The translations under genes and the position numbers were made by a program. This document shows, piece by piece, positions 9,298 through 17,610 of a DNA stretch of 64,000 nucleotides. Source of the DNA: Staphylococcus condimenti (GTDB lineage: Bacteria > Bacillota > Bacilli > Staphylococcales > Staphylococcaceae); the NCBI RefSeq assembly GCF_001618885.1, contig NZ_CP015114.1:2294001-2358000 (forward strand). The letters run 5' to 3'. Under the pieces are notes generated by a model. The model was not told where the DNA came from. It was given only the letters and a program-made list of their open reading frames with translations, and did not search any database. Within the stretch, counting starts at the first letter, position 1. The number at the start of each line of letters is the position of its first letter.

Positions 9298-10338
9298 ATG
9301 AGCGATTCAAAAAGAGAACAACGAAAAGATGATCATGTAAAAATTGCAATGGCGCAAAATGATCCGCAGCTGACTGATTTTGATAAAGTCAGATTTGTGC
9401 ATCATTCCATTCCAAGTATAGATGTTGATCAAGTTGATTTATCTGTAAATCTTCCGGATTTTTCAATGTCTTCTCCGCTTTATATCAATGCTATGACAGG
9501 TGGCAGTGAATGGACAAAACAAATCAATGAAAAATTAGCTGTAGTAGCCCGTGAAACAGGGTTAGCAATTGCTGTGGGTTCTACACATGCTGCGCTGCGT
9601 AATCATAAAATGGCAAGTTCATTTGATATTGTTCGAAAAACCAACCCTGAAGGTATCATATTCAGTAATGTAGGTGCAGATGTACCAGCAGATCTTGCAA
9701 AACAATCCGTGGAAATGTTGCAAGCGAATGCATTACAAGTACATGTGAATTCACCACAAGAACTCGTGATGCCAGAAGGTAACCGTACTTTCTCAAACTG
9801 GATGGAAAATTTAAGTGAAATTGTCCAAACTGTAGATGTGCCGGTCATCGTAAAAGAAGTCGGTTTTGGTATGAGTCGTGAATTAATTCAAGATTTAAAA
9901 GAAATAGGTGTTCGTTATGTCGATGTTAGCGGACGCGGCGGTACCAATTTTGTAAATATCGAAAATGAAAGACGTCAACTTAAGGATATGTCTTATCTTC
10001 AAAATTGGGGACAATCTACTGTAGAATCATTACTAGAAAGCAAAAACTTGCAAAACCAAGTTACAGTATTTGCAAGCGGTGGTGTGAGAAATCCGCTTGA
10101 TGCGATTAAATGTCTTGCTCTTGGCGCTGAAGCGGTTGGGATGTCACGTCCGTTTTTAGAACAAGTAGAAAATAATGGTATTACACAAACGGTAGAATTT
10201 GTCGAAGAATTTATTGAACAAATGAAGAAAATTGCAGTAATGCTCAATGCACAAAATATCGAAGACTTAAAGCAAACTAAAGTTGTTTTAGATTCGTCCT
10301 TGAAATCATGGGTAGAGCAGCGTAGTTTAGATAATTAA
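9298..10338 (+). CDS. fni: Type 2 isopentenyl-diphosphate delta-isomerase
   Basis: A 346-residue FMN- and NADPH-dependent enzyme that interconverts isopentenyl and dimethylallyl diphosphate in the mevalonate route of staphylococci. Recognisable segments are [11 protein letters not shown] (substrate and FMN site), [26 protein letters not shown] and [15 protein letters not shown]. The ATG at 9298 gives the usual length near 349 residues and follows AGTAGGAAA; the frame is open further upstream, but that part does not look like the family. The corA-fni order is the one I recall in S. aureus. A strong terminator follows. Confidence 0.93.
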   Translation: MSDSKREQRKDDHVKIAMAQNDPQLTDFDKVRFVHHSIPSIDVDQVDLSVNLPDFSMSSPLYINAMTGGSEWTKQINEKLAVVARETGLAIAVGSTHAALRNHKMASSFDIVRKTNPEGIIFSNVGADVPADLAKQSVEMLQANALQVHVNSPQELVMPEGNRTFSNWMENLSEIVQTVDVPVIVKEVGFGMSRELIQDLKEIGVRYVDVSGRGGTNFVNIENERRQLKDMSYLQNWGQSTVESLLESKNLQNQVTVFASGGVRNPLDAIKCLALGAEAVGMSRPFLEQVENNGITQTVEFVEEFIEQMKKIAVMLNAQNIEDLKQTKVVLDSSLKSWVEQRSLDN

Positions 10339-10340
10339 AA

Positions 10341-10382
10341 AGAAGCCGTTCAATTGGTAGAAGATTGAACGGCTTCTTTTTG
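10341..10382 (+). terminator. Terminator after fni
   Basis: A 14-base perfect stem (AGAAGCCGTTCAAT against ATTGAACGGCTTCT) is followed by TTTTT. Confidence 0.92.
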
Positions 10383-10437
10383 TAGCAATTTTGGTTTTGG
10401 TAATTGCATTATAAAGACTGCGAAGGAGATCACAATC

Positions 10438-10509
10438 TTGGTAACGCTTACATACATTATAATTCAATTAGTTGCTTATTTCAATTACGTAAAAGAGAAA
10501 ATTAACTGA
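10438..10509 (+). CDS. Possible 23-residue peptide with TTG start (speculative)
   Basis: AAGGAG at 10423-10428 lies nine bases before a TTG that opens a 23-codon frame ending in TGA. The peptide would be hydrophobic in its first half (VTLTYIIIQLVAY) and charged at its end (KEKIN), like a small membrane-active peptide or a type I toxin. A TATAAA lies upstream at 10410-10415. A consensus cre overlaps its first codons. Short frames of this kind arise often by chance, so this is only a candidate. Confidence 0.15.
   Translation: MVTLTYIIIQLVAYFNYVKEKIN
10439..10453 (-). promoter_or_regulatory. Consensus cre (CcpA) site
   Basis: Read on the minus strand, ATGTAAGCGTTACCA matches the 15-base cre consensus WTGNAANCGNWNNCW at every fixed position. 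The target is unclear: the next gene on the plus strand starts 205 bases away, and fni ends before it. Confidence 0.45.
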
Positions 10510-10657
10510 AATATGTATAAATAGTGACGGTAAATATTCATAAAATATAAATTGGAAACAAATCATCTGTAATTGGAAACTAAATGCCATGTGACTGTTT
10601 TAAATTTCATGCTAAATTTTTATTAGAAAATAATAGTACTTACTGGAGTGATATCAA

Positions 10658-11146
10658 GTGAAGAATAATTATGCTATAACAATTAATCCAGTTCAGCAAT
10701 GCATGAACACAATTAAACAATCATATAAAGCTCAATTAGAAGATTTTGACTTTGAACATTCTTATAATCATGTGGAGCATCTCTCTCAATGGGAACGTCC
10801 AGCACTCAGAAATTTTAATACAAAAGTAGAAATCGTAGAACAGTATTTTAATATTAAAAATTACAATCCGCATCATGGCTATTATTTAACGATTAATTCA
10901 AAACAAAATACTACAGTTTTAGTTGAATTAAATCATGATATAAGAATGGAAATCAGCAATGCACAGACCACTTATGTTTATGACATTACCTCATATGTGA
11001 ACAGTAAAGATAATTACTTATATTTGGGTTGCTTACTTAATCGTACACAAGCGCAATTTCCGGATTGCAATTTGATTGAATTTAAAAATCAAAAGTTGAA
11101 TGCATATCATCAAGCTGAAGAAAGACCTTTAAATTATTCAATTTAA
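10658..11146 (+). CDS. Hypothetical protein
   Basis: A 162-residue soluble protein, Asn, Tyr and His rich, predicted mixed alpha/beta, without signal peptide. I do not recognise a family. The start is GTG at 10658 with GGAG nine bases before it. It stands alone between fni and nrdD, with 275 bases in front that hold a pair of direct repeats. The coding frame is clean, and base use resembles the neighbours. Confidence 0.6.
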   Translation: MKNNYAITINPVQQCMNTIKQSYKAQLEDFDFEHSYNHVEHLSQWERPALRNFNTKVEIVEQYFNIKNYNPHHGYYLTINSKQNTTVLVELNHDIRMEISNAQTTYVYDITSYVNSKDNYLYLGCLLNRTQAQFPDCNLIEFKNQKLNAYHQAEERPLNYSI

Positions 11147-11267
11147 ATTGGCATCTAATGGCGTACTGGAATGTAAGAAATTAAACTGCATTGCATATAA
11201 CATTAAATTCAACATACAGACAAAAAGCTATGACATATCTGTTAAAAACTTGCAATACCGCTTCCAA

Positions 11268-11315
11268 TTACTATATATTGTGGTAATTTAATAACCGGAA
11301 CACAATATATAGTAA
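11268..11315 (+). promoter_or_regulatory. Two NrdR boxes upstream of nrdDG
   Basis: TTACTATATATTGTGG (11268-11283) and ACACAATATATAGTAA (11300-11315) both match the NrdR box ACACWATATATWGTGT and begin 32 bases apart, three helical turns, which is the normal spacing. Together they form a 13-base inverted repeat. A candidate promoter (TTGCAA at 11250 and TATATT at 11274) runs into the first box. NrdR represses ribonucleotide reductase genes when dATP/ATP is high. Confidence 0.88.
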
Positions 11316-11331
11316 AGGAAGGGGTATTTTT

Positions 11332-13185
11332 ATGCTTGAATTAGAACAAAGTTTAAGTAATTTAATCAATAAAGATCCGACAGTGATAAATGAAAATGCT
11401 AATAAAGACAGTGAAACTTTTACAACCATGCGTGATTTAACAGCTGGTGTAGTATCAAAATCATACGCACTTGAATGCTTGTTACCTAAACATGTTGCAG
11501 CTGCACACCAATCAGGAGATATTCACTTTCATGACTTAGATTACCATCCATTTCAACCTTTAACGAATTGTTGTTTGATCGATATTGAAGGAATGCTGAA
11601 AAATGGATTTGATATCGGTAATGCCCAAGTAGATTCTCCAAAATCTATTCAAACCGCAACTGCGCAAATTGTTCAAATAATTGCGAATGTATCAAGTAGC
11701 CAATATGGCGGTTGTACAGTAGACCGTATTGATGAAGTGTTGAGTCAATACGCTGCAATGAATGCTGCAAAACATCGTAAAATCGGTGAACAGTTTGTAT
11801 ATAAAGAACAACTTGATACATATGTACGTATACAAACAGAAAAAGATATTAAAGATGCAATGCAAAGTTTAGAATATGAAATCAATACACTATATACTTC
11901 AAATGGCCAAACACCTTTTGTCACATTAGGATTTGGATTAGGAACAGATACGTATAGCCGAATGATACAAAAAGCAATTTTGAATACACGTATCCAGGGA
12001 TTAGGGCGTCACCATGTTACAGCCATTTTTCCAAAACTGGTATTTTCAATTAAAAAAGGAACTAACTTTTCACCATCTGATCCCAATTATGATATAAAAC
12101 AACTAGCCTTAGAATGTTCAACTAAACGTATGTATCCCGATGTTTTAAATTATGATAAAACTGTGGAAATATTAGGGGATTTTAAAGCACCGATGGGTTG
12201 TCGTTCATTTTTACCTGCATGGAAAAATGAAAAAGGTGAAAATGAAAATAGCGGACGTATGAATCTAGGAGTAGTCACGCTTAATATTCCACGTATTGCG
12301 ATAGAGACGGAAGGAAACTTAGCAGAGTTTTGGAGACTACTAGATGAACGTATGTTATTGATTCATGACGCATTAAGTTACCGTATCAAACGCTTGCAAG
12401 AAGCAACGCCTAACAATGCACCGATATTATATAAGAGCGGAGCTTTCCATAAGAGATTAAGCGAACATGATGAAGTGATGTCATTATTTAAACATCAACG
12501 TGCCACTATTTCAATTGGTTACATTGGCTTGTATGAAGCAGCAACAGTATTTTATGGTCCTGATTGGGAAACAAATCCAGAAGCGAAAACATTCACGTTG
12601 GATATTTTACATCGTATGAAAGATTTTCAATATCAATGGACCAAGCAATACGATATTTTCTTTAGTTTATACAGCACACCTAGTGAGTCATTAACTGATC
12701 GCTTTTGTCGTTTGGATCGAGAACGTTTTGGCTTGATTCCTAATATTACAGATAAGGGATATTATCAAAACTCTTTTCATTATGATGTGCGTAAAGCAGT
12801 GTCTCCATTTGAAAAACTCGATTTTGAAAAAGACTATCCTTACTTGGCAAGCGGCGGATATATTCATTATTGCGAATATCCTAAGCTGACACATAACACG
12901 AAAGCGTTAGAAGCAGTATGGGATTATGCATATGATAAAGTTAGCTATCTCGGTACCAATACGCCGATAGACAAATGTTATGAATGTGGTTTTGAAGGAG
13001 AATTTGATACCACTGCTAAAGGTTATACTTGTCCGCATTGCGGTAATCATAATCCTGAAACAGTGGATGTAGTAAAACGTACATGCGGTTATCTTGGCAA
13101 CCCTGTCCAAAGACCTACAATTGAAGGACGTCAAAAAGAAATCACTGCACGTGTCAAACATATGAAAGAGAAAGGGTCATCTTAA
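11332..13185 (+). CDS. nrdD: Anaerobic (class III) ribonucleoside-triphosphate reductase
   Basis: A 617-residue glycyl radical enzyme that makes deoxynucleotides from NTPs without oxygen. The radical site is Gly586 in RTCGYLGNP near the C-terminus. Just before it are the four zinc Cys residues in two CxxC pairs (C549-x-x-C552, then the pair in YTCPHCG). The N-terminal ATP-cone of E. coli NrdD is absent, so the allosteric overall-activity site is missing, as in S. aureus. AAGGAAGGGG precedes the ATG. The stop TAA shares a base with the ATG of nrdG. Confidence 0.96.
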   Translation: MLELEQSLSNLINKDPTVINENANKDSETFTTMRDLTAGVVSKSYALECLLPKHVAAAHQSGDIHFHDLDYHPFQPLTNCCLIDIEGMLKNGFDIGNAQVDSPKSIQTATAQIVQIIANVSSSQYGGCTVDRIDEVLSQYAAMNAAKHRKIGEQFVYKEQLDTYVRIQTEKDIKDAMQSLEYEINTLYTSNGQTPFVTLGFGLGTDTYSRMIQKAILNTRIQGLGRHHVTAIFPKLVFSIKKGTNFSPSDPNYDIKQLALECSTKRMYPDVLNYDKTVEILGDFKAPMGCRSFLPAWKNEKGENENSGRMNLGVVTLNIPRIAIETEGNLAEFWRLLDERMLLIHDALSYRIKRLQEATPNNAPILYKSGAFHKRLSEHDEVMSLFKHQRATISIGYIGLYEAATVFYGPDWETNPEAKTFTLDILHRMKDFQYQWTKQYDIFFSLYSTPSESLTDRFCRLDRERFGLIPNITDKGYYQNSFHYDVRKAVSPFEKLDFEKDYPYLASGGYIHYCEYPKLTHNTKALEAVWDYAYDKVSYLGTNTPIDKCYECGFEGEFDTTAKGYTCPHCGNHNPETVDVVKRTCGYLGNPVQRPTIEGRQKEITARVKHMKEKGSS

Positions 13186-13709
13186 TGTTTGAGCAACTGC
13201 AAAAAGGGCAGAGACATATTGCTAAAATAGAAAGAGAAAGTTTTGTAGATGGAGAAGGTGTACGTTGCAGTGTATACGTTTCCGGTTGTCCTTTTAATTG
13301 TATAGGCTGTTATAATAAGGCATCACAGAATTTTACGTATGGCCAAGTATTTGATGATGAGACCTTAGAAATGATAATTGAAGCGTGTACTCCTGATTAC
13401 ATTGCAGGATTAAGCATCTTAGGCGGAGAACCTTTTTGCAATTTAGATACAGTAGAATGTATCATAAAAGCTTTCCGTAAAAAATTTAAGACACAAAAAT
13501 CAATTTGGGTATGGTCAGGATTTCTTTTTGAGACGTTAATGCATGATTCAGGACAAAGAAGGGCAGTATTAGAACAGATTGATGTACTAATAGATGGTCC
13601 TTTTGTACAAAAACTTTATCAACCTGGATTACCATACAAAGGCTCTTTGAACCAAAGAGTTATAGATGTGCAATCTTCATTAGCAGCATGTTTAGTTAAA
13701 GAGTATTAA
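13185..13709 (+). CDS. nrdG: Anaerobic ribonucleotide reductase activating protein (radical SAM)
   Basis: A 174-residue radical SAM activase that places the glycyl radical on NrdD. The [4Fe-4S] motif is C35-PFN-C39-IG-C42, followed by the glycine-rich SAM contact LSILGGEPF near residue 83. The length is near the family norm. TAATG overlap with nrdD indicates coupled translation and a bicistronic operon under the NrdR boxes. A terminator follows. Confidence 0.95.
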   Translation: MFEQLQKGQRHIAKIERESFVDGEGVRCSVYVSGCPFNCIGCYNKASQNFTYGQVFDDETLEMIIEACTPDYIAGLSILGGEPFCNLDTVECIIKAFRKKFKTQKSIWVWSGFLFETLMHDSGQRRAVLEQIDVLIDGPFVQKLYQPGLPYKGSLNQRVIDVQSSLAACLVKEY

Positions 13710-13735
13710 TAAACGAAAAAGTTGAATAAAAAAAT

Positions 13736-13781
13736 AATCCTCGATTGTTAGGTTTAAGATCTAACTCTCGAGGATTTTTTG
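13736..13781 (+). terminator. Terminator after nrdG
   Basis: AATCCTCGA (13736-13744) pairs with TCGAGGATT (13768-13776), with an inner GTTAG/CTAAC pairing, then TTTTTT. Confidence 0.88.
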
Positions 13782-13812
13782 TTTTATAAATATTGAACGT
13801 GTCAGTTTAGTG

Positions 13813-14427
13813 TTAGTTTTTCCAAGTATCTTCCGCAGCACGCATATCTGATTTGCGCATTCGAGAAACATAGGGATTGCCTTCAACAGTGAAACGAAGC
13901 GGTTTATGCGTCCATTCACCTTTATTGGGAACGCCTATGCGCGGGCTTTCAAGAATCGAACCAGGATATCTGCGTGCTTTTGTATCAATTGAGAGCGGCC
14001 CTTCATTTAAGCGAAGACCATCTAATGCCATCGACATATTAAAGGCACGTGTCCATTTACCAGGTCCGTTCGTTAAATCGATACCTTCTTTGCCATTTCT
14101 ATTTTCTATCATTTGATCAGTAATTAACTCTGGCTCCAGTGCACGAATAAGTACACCTTCAGCAGTTCCAGCAGGTTGTGTAACGAGATTAATTAGTAGA
14201 TGTGTATGCATCACATGTGCATAAATAGTACCGCCATCTTTATACATTGATTGTACACGCGGTGTTTGACGGCCATTATAAGTATGTGCGGCTTCATCAA
14301 TTTTCCCTAAATAAGCTTCTGTTTCAACAATATAGCCGGAAAATTGATTTTCACCATCATCAAAAGTTAACTTTACACCTAATAAATCTTTCGCGATTTC
14401 TGGTGTGGTACGATTGATAAAATCCAT
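13813..14427 (-). CDS. 3-methyladenine DNA glycosylase (AAG/MPG family)
   Basis: A 204-residue base-excision repair enzyme that removes alkylated purines. Family segments are [17 protein letters not shown] (with the catalytic Glu), [29 protein letters not shown] and [10 protein letters not shown]. The ATG at 14427 gives the usual length near 202; the upstream TTG overlaps the AAGGGGG ribosome site and is rejected. It is a single gene that converges with nrdG and shares the intervening region with that terminator. Confidence 0.93.
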   Translation of the reverse strand: MDFINRTTPEIAKDLLGVKLTFDDGENQFSGYIVETEAYLGKIDEAAHTYNGRQTPRVQSMYKDGGTIYAHVMHTHLLINLVTQPAGTAEGVLIRALEPELITDQMIENRNGKEGIDLTNGPGKWTRAFNMSMALDGLRLNEGPLSIDTKARRYPGSILESPRIGVPNKGEWTHKPLRFTVEGNPYVSRMRKSDMRAAEDTWKN

Positions 14428-14729
14428 TTCTATTTCTGTCCCCCTTATCAAATATACGTTTATACTTAATATTTATTTTAAGCAATTTTCTCAGTTTTTA
14501 ACAATAATGTGATTAAAAGTACTGTGAAACCAGTAATAGTAAAATGTAAACATTGTAAAAATATTAAGATTGAGGCGAGGATACGGGAATGATATGTTAA
14601 TATTATAATAAATACTTTCGACAAACTATAATCTTTTCTAATATTTAATCAAATTTTCTAGTCTTATAAGATAAATATAATACTGAAAGTAAATAGATAT
14701 TGTTGAAACATTATGAGGAGGAGATGTTA
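14428..14729. other. Intergenic region between mpg and the DUF805 cluster
   Basis: 302 bases, very AT-rich. TATAAT-like boxes lie at 14604-14609 and 14676-14681, reading towards the DUF805 genes, without a clear -35. No gene or clear repeat seen. Confidence 0.4.
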
Positions 14730-15299
14730 TTGGAGAAAAGAGTGGGGTTCGGTGAATCTTTTAAATTGTTTTGGAAGAATTATGTGAACTTCAAAGGACG
14801 TGCAACACGTCCTGAGTACTGGTTTATGACTTTATGGAGTTTTATTATTTTCCTTCCAATTACAATCATTTTATTTATCGGCATGAGTATTATGATTGCA
14901 GGTGGTGTAAATGATTCAGATGGCCTTATAGCTATCGGTGCGTTATTATATTTTGGTCTATTAATTATCGTCACGTTAATCGGACTTGCAATGTTGCTTC
15001 CATCTATCGCTTTATTATTCCGTCGTTTTCATGATACTGGAAGATCAGCTAAATTTTATTTCTTTTACTTAGGTTATGCAATAATTGGTTATATTGTTGC
15101 GATTATAGCAATCAATGTATCTGATGCAGCAGCTTGGTCTATCGTTTTAAGTGTATTAATTTGGTTAGGTTATATGGCTTTTGCAATTTATATGTTAGTG
15201 ATAACAGTTTTACCAAGTGAACCAAGAGACAATAAATATGGTCCTGTGCGCGGAAGTGCTCGTATACAAGCAGGTGATTCACATTGGAGAAACACGTAG
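14730..15299 (+). CDS. DUF805 membrane protein, first of three in tandem
   Basis: 189 residues with four membrane helices. DUF805 features are the start EKRVGFGESFKLFWKNYVNF, the F-K-G-R-A-T-R-P-E-Y-W segment before helix one and RRFHDTGRSAKFYF in the middle loop. Family members are integral membrane proteins of unknown function. The TTG at 14730 is chosen because GAGGAGG lies eight bases before it and it aligns exactly with the starts of the two downstream paralogues. The second copy starts inside its last codons. Confidence 0.82.
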   Translation: MEKRVGFGESFKLFWKNYVNFKGRATRPEYWFMTLWSFIIFLPITIILFIGMSIMIAGGVNDSDGLIAIGALLYFGLLIIVTLIGLAMLLPSIALLFRRFHDTGRSAKFYFFYLGYAIIGYIVAIIAINVSDAAAWSIVLSVLIWLGYMAFAIYMLVITVLPSEPRDNKYGPVRGSARIQAGDSHWRNT

Positions 15300-15769
15300 G
15301 GTTTGGTAAGGCGTTTATTCTCTTTTGGAAAAATTATATTAACTTTAAAGGTCGTTCTACCAGAGAAGAATTCTGGTGGTGGATATTGTGGTACTTTATT
15401 ATAGACCTTATATTTCTTATTATGGGGTTAATAGGTTTTGTGTTGATCAGTAGTAGCAGCAGTGCAGGCCAATTAATGGGGACGCTTTTCTTAATAGGTG
15501 CAATATTTTTATGGGTATTATTTGCACTTGTGACGCTTGTTCCAATGTTGGCATTGAAAATACGCCGATTTCATGACACAGGACGTAAGATGACAATCCC
15601 CATTATATATTTTGTATTATCAAATGGGCTGTCGTTTTTTGCGAATTTTATTCCAGATGATTTCTATGACATAACAGTGCTGGCAATAGTATTTTTGATA
15701 TTTGTTATAGTAAATATTATTTTGTTTGTTTATATAGTGATAGTAGCAGCATTACCAACTAGAAAATAG
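15284..15769 (+). CDS. DUF805 membrane protein, second of three in tandem
   Basis: 161 residues with the same plan as its neighbours: EKHVGFGKAFILFWKNYINF, F-K-G-R-S-T-R-E-E-F-W, then KIRRFHDTGRKMTIP. It is the shortest copy and lacks the charged C-terminal tail; it ends in LPTRK. The start is TTG with AGGTG eight bases before it, overlapping the first copy by 16 bases, so translation is probably coupled. Function unknown. Confidence 0.82.
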   Translation: MEKHVGFGKAFILFWKNYINFKGRSTREEFWWWILWYFIIDLIFLIMGLIGFVLISSSSSAGQLMGTLFLIGAIFLWVLFALVTLVPMLALKIRRFHDTGRKMTIPIIYFVLSNGLSFFANFIPDDFYDITVLAIVFLIFVIVNIILFVYIVIVAALPTRK

Positions 15770-15813
15770 CAGCAGTATAAAGTTGAGGTACTTTACAGAG
15801 AGGAAGACATAGT

Positions 15814-16431
15814 ATGGAAGAACGTGTAAGTTTTGGAGAAGCTTTTATTCTTTTTTGGAAAAATTATATTAATTTCACTGGAAGAGCTCGACGAGCAGAA
15901 TTCTGGTGGTGGATGTTATGGTCCTCTTTTTTATTTGTACCACTTAGTGCACTTGCAATTATTATCGTTGCAGCAATGTTTTTTACTTTGCTGAATGGAT
16001 TGATACTTGATATGTTTTTCTCATTATTTGTATTGATTATATGTGTGATTTTATTTGTATTAATATGTTTAGTACTTTTCATACCTAATTTATCACTTTT
16101 AATCAGACGTTTTCATGACACTGGGAGATCGATGATTGTACCGATAATTTATATGGCTGTCATTTTGGGTTATAACTTTATTCAACCTATTGTTGCAGCA
16201 AATATTAATGAGAATAATAGTGTGCTTTGGATATTTGCATTGTTGTTTATGCTTACTTTTACAGGATTAACTATTTATATTTTAATAGTGGTTTTATTAC
16301 CAAGTCAGCCTGAAGATAACAAATATGGACGTGGGCCTGCTGGTAAAAAATTCGAGCAAGGCCATACACCAACTTCTCACAAATCATATTCTGAAACCAC
16401 ATCAGGCAGTCATCATACACATTACGAATAA
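15814..16431 (+). CDS. DUF805 membrane protein, third of three in tandem
   Basis: 205 residues. The core repeats the pattern (ERVSFGEAFILFWKNYINF, F-T-G-R-A-R-R-A-E-F-W, RRFHDTGRSMIVP), and a hydrophilic tail of about 40 residues rich in Gly, Ser, Thr and His follows the last helix and the EDNKYG box. The ATG at 15814 follows AGAGGAAG. A 44-base gap separates it from copy two; a terminator closes the group, so the three are likely one transcript. Function unknown. Confidence 0.84.
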   Translation: MEERVSFGEAFILFWKNYINFTGRARRAEFWWWMLWSSFLFVPLSALAIIIVAAMFFTLLNGLILDMFFSLFVLIICVILFVLICLVLFIPNLSLLIRRFHDTGRSMIVPIIYMAVILGYNFIQPIVAANINENNSVLWIFALLFMLTFTGLTIYILIVVLLPSQPEDNKYGRGPAGKKFEQGHTPTSHKSYSETTSGSHHTHYE

Positions 16432-16439
16432 GATATTCT

Positions 16440-16477
16440 AAAGACGATTTCTAGATTTAGTTAGAAATCGTCTTTTT
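16440..16477 (+). terminator. Terminator after the DUF805 cluster
   Basis: AAAGACGATTTCT (16440-16452) pairs with AGAAATCGTCTTT, followed by TTGTTTT. Confidence 0.88.
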
Positions 16478-16495
16478 GTTTTGATTAATATTAAC

Positions 16496-16543
16496 GTCAT
16501 TTTGACTAATATACTTGTCAAAATGACAAAGATAATATAGTAT
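16496..16543 (+). promoter_or_regulatory. Double palindromic operator and promoter of the XRE/DUF3169 operon
   Basis: GTCATTTTGAC (16496-16506) and GTCAAAATGAC (16517-16527) are exact reverse complements, and each is itself a GTCA-N3-TGAC palindrome; centres are 21 bases apart. A promoter TTGTCA (16515-16520) with TAGTAT (16538-16543), 17 bases apart, starts inside the second site. This is the arrangement expected for autorepression by the XRE protein encoded next. Confidence 0.65.
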
Positions 16544-16566
16544 GTTGAATAACGGAGGTTGGAAAT

Positions 16567-16773
16567 ATGAGAACACGCTTAAAAGAATTAAGGGCACGAG
16601 ATGGTTATAACCAAACACAACTTGCTAAAAAAGCAGGAATTTCACGACAAACAGTTTCTTTAATTGAAAGAAACGAATTCATGCCTTCCGTACTTACTGC
16701 TGCTAAGATAGCACGTATTTTTGGAGAACGGATTGAGGATATATTTATTTTTGAGGAGGATGAATATGAGTAA
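16567..16773 (+). CDS. Small XRE/Cro-type DNA-binding protein
   Basis: 68 residues made almost wholly of one helix-turn-helix: MRTRLKELRARDGYNQTQLA, with recognition helix SRQTVSLIERNEFMPS, ending in IEDIFIFEEDEYE as in the YozG/YgzD group of short regulators that control a linked membrane protein. CGGAGG lies before the ATG. It overlaps the next gene by eight bases. The paired palindromes in front suggest it represses its own operon. Confidence 0.9.
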   Translation: MRTRLKELRARDGYNQTQLAKKAGISRQTVSLIERNEFMPSVLTAAKIARIFGERIEDIFIFEEDEYE

Positions 16774-17488
16774 TACAAAGAAAAATACGCTCTATTTAAG
16801 CAAAATTTTATTAGGAGGATTAGTAGGAGGAATAATCGGTTTTCTATTCTCTTTGCGATCTGGAATTAAATTACCTGCTTTCATGGATGTATTTGATACA
16901 CAAGTCAGCACGGGCATTACTATTTTAATAGTAATAATTTGCGGTATTTTCATGTTGAAATATTTAAGAAGCGCATATAATTTTAAGCAAAAATCTGAAA
17001 CACTAGAGAATTACGCTGATGAATATAATCAAGCATATAACCAGAAGTTCTTAAAAGCGAGCTGGTTTTATCAAGCAACTATTGTTATCACATTGCTCAA
17101 TATGATACTCGTTGCGATTTTTAAAGAAAATATGAATAATCAATGGGGATTAACGACTATTCCTTTACTCATTAGTGCCGCTTTTGCAATAAGTTATAAT
17201 ATTATGTTGCCGAAAATAGATCCAAGATTGCCTAAATACAATGATTCTAATTATATTGGTAAAATGATTTCAGCGATGGATGAGGGAGAAAAATATATAT
17301 CTTATTCTGCACTTTTTAAACTTTATCATTATAACATTATGGCGATTATGATGATGGTAATTTTATTAGCTTTTTATTCAGCTGCTACTCATACCGACCA
17401 ATTCATAGCATTGTCAGTGTTAATGGTACTCTATATTTTCAATATTGTTTTCTACTATGCCAAAATCAGTAAGTATTATAAACAATAA
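16766..17488 (+). CDS. DUF3169 membrane protein
   Basis: 240 residues with about six membrane helices and a soluble loop (LRSAYNFKQKSETLENYADE). DUF3169 proteins are commonly encoded next to a small XRE regulator, as here; the function is not known. The ATG at 16766 lies within the end of the regulator gene, with GAGGAGG before it; the frame is open upstream, but that part is out of family. The two-gene cassette sits upstream of an ABC exporter on the same strand. Confidence 0.8.
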   Translation: MSNTKKNTLYLSKILLGGLVGGIIGFLFSLRSGIKLPAFMDVFDTQVSTGITILIVIICGIFMLKYLRSAYNFKQKSETLENYADEYNQAYNQKFLKASWFYQATIVITLLNMILVAIFKENMNNQWGLTTIPLLISAAFAISYNIMLPKIDPRLPKYNDSNYIGKMISAMDEGEKYISYSALFKLYHYNIMAIMMMVILLAFYSAATHTDQFIALSVLMVLYIFNIVFYYAKISKYYKQ

Positions 17489-17610
17489 TATTGTAAAGTT
17501 TATGAAAATATATAGATAAGCTACAGAAATGTCCTGACAGTATGATAATATTAAGATAAGAATTATATATAATTTAAAACTTAAAAAATAACGCAAAGGA
17601 GATGAGGCGC

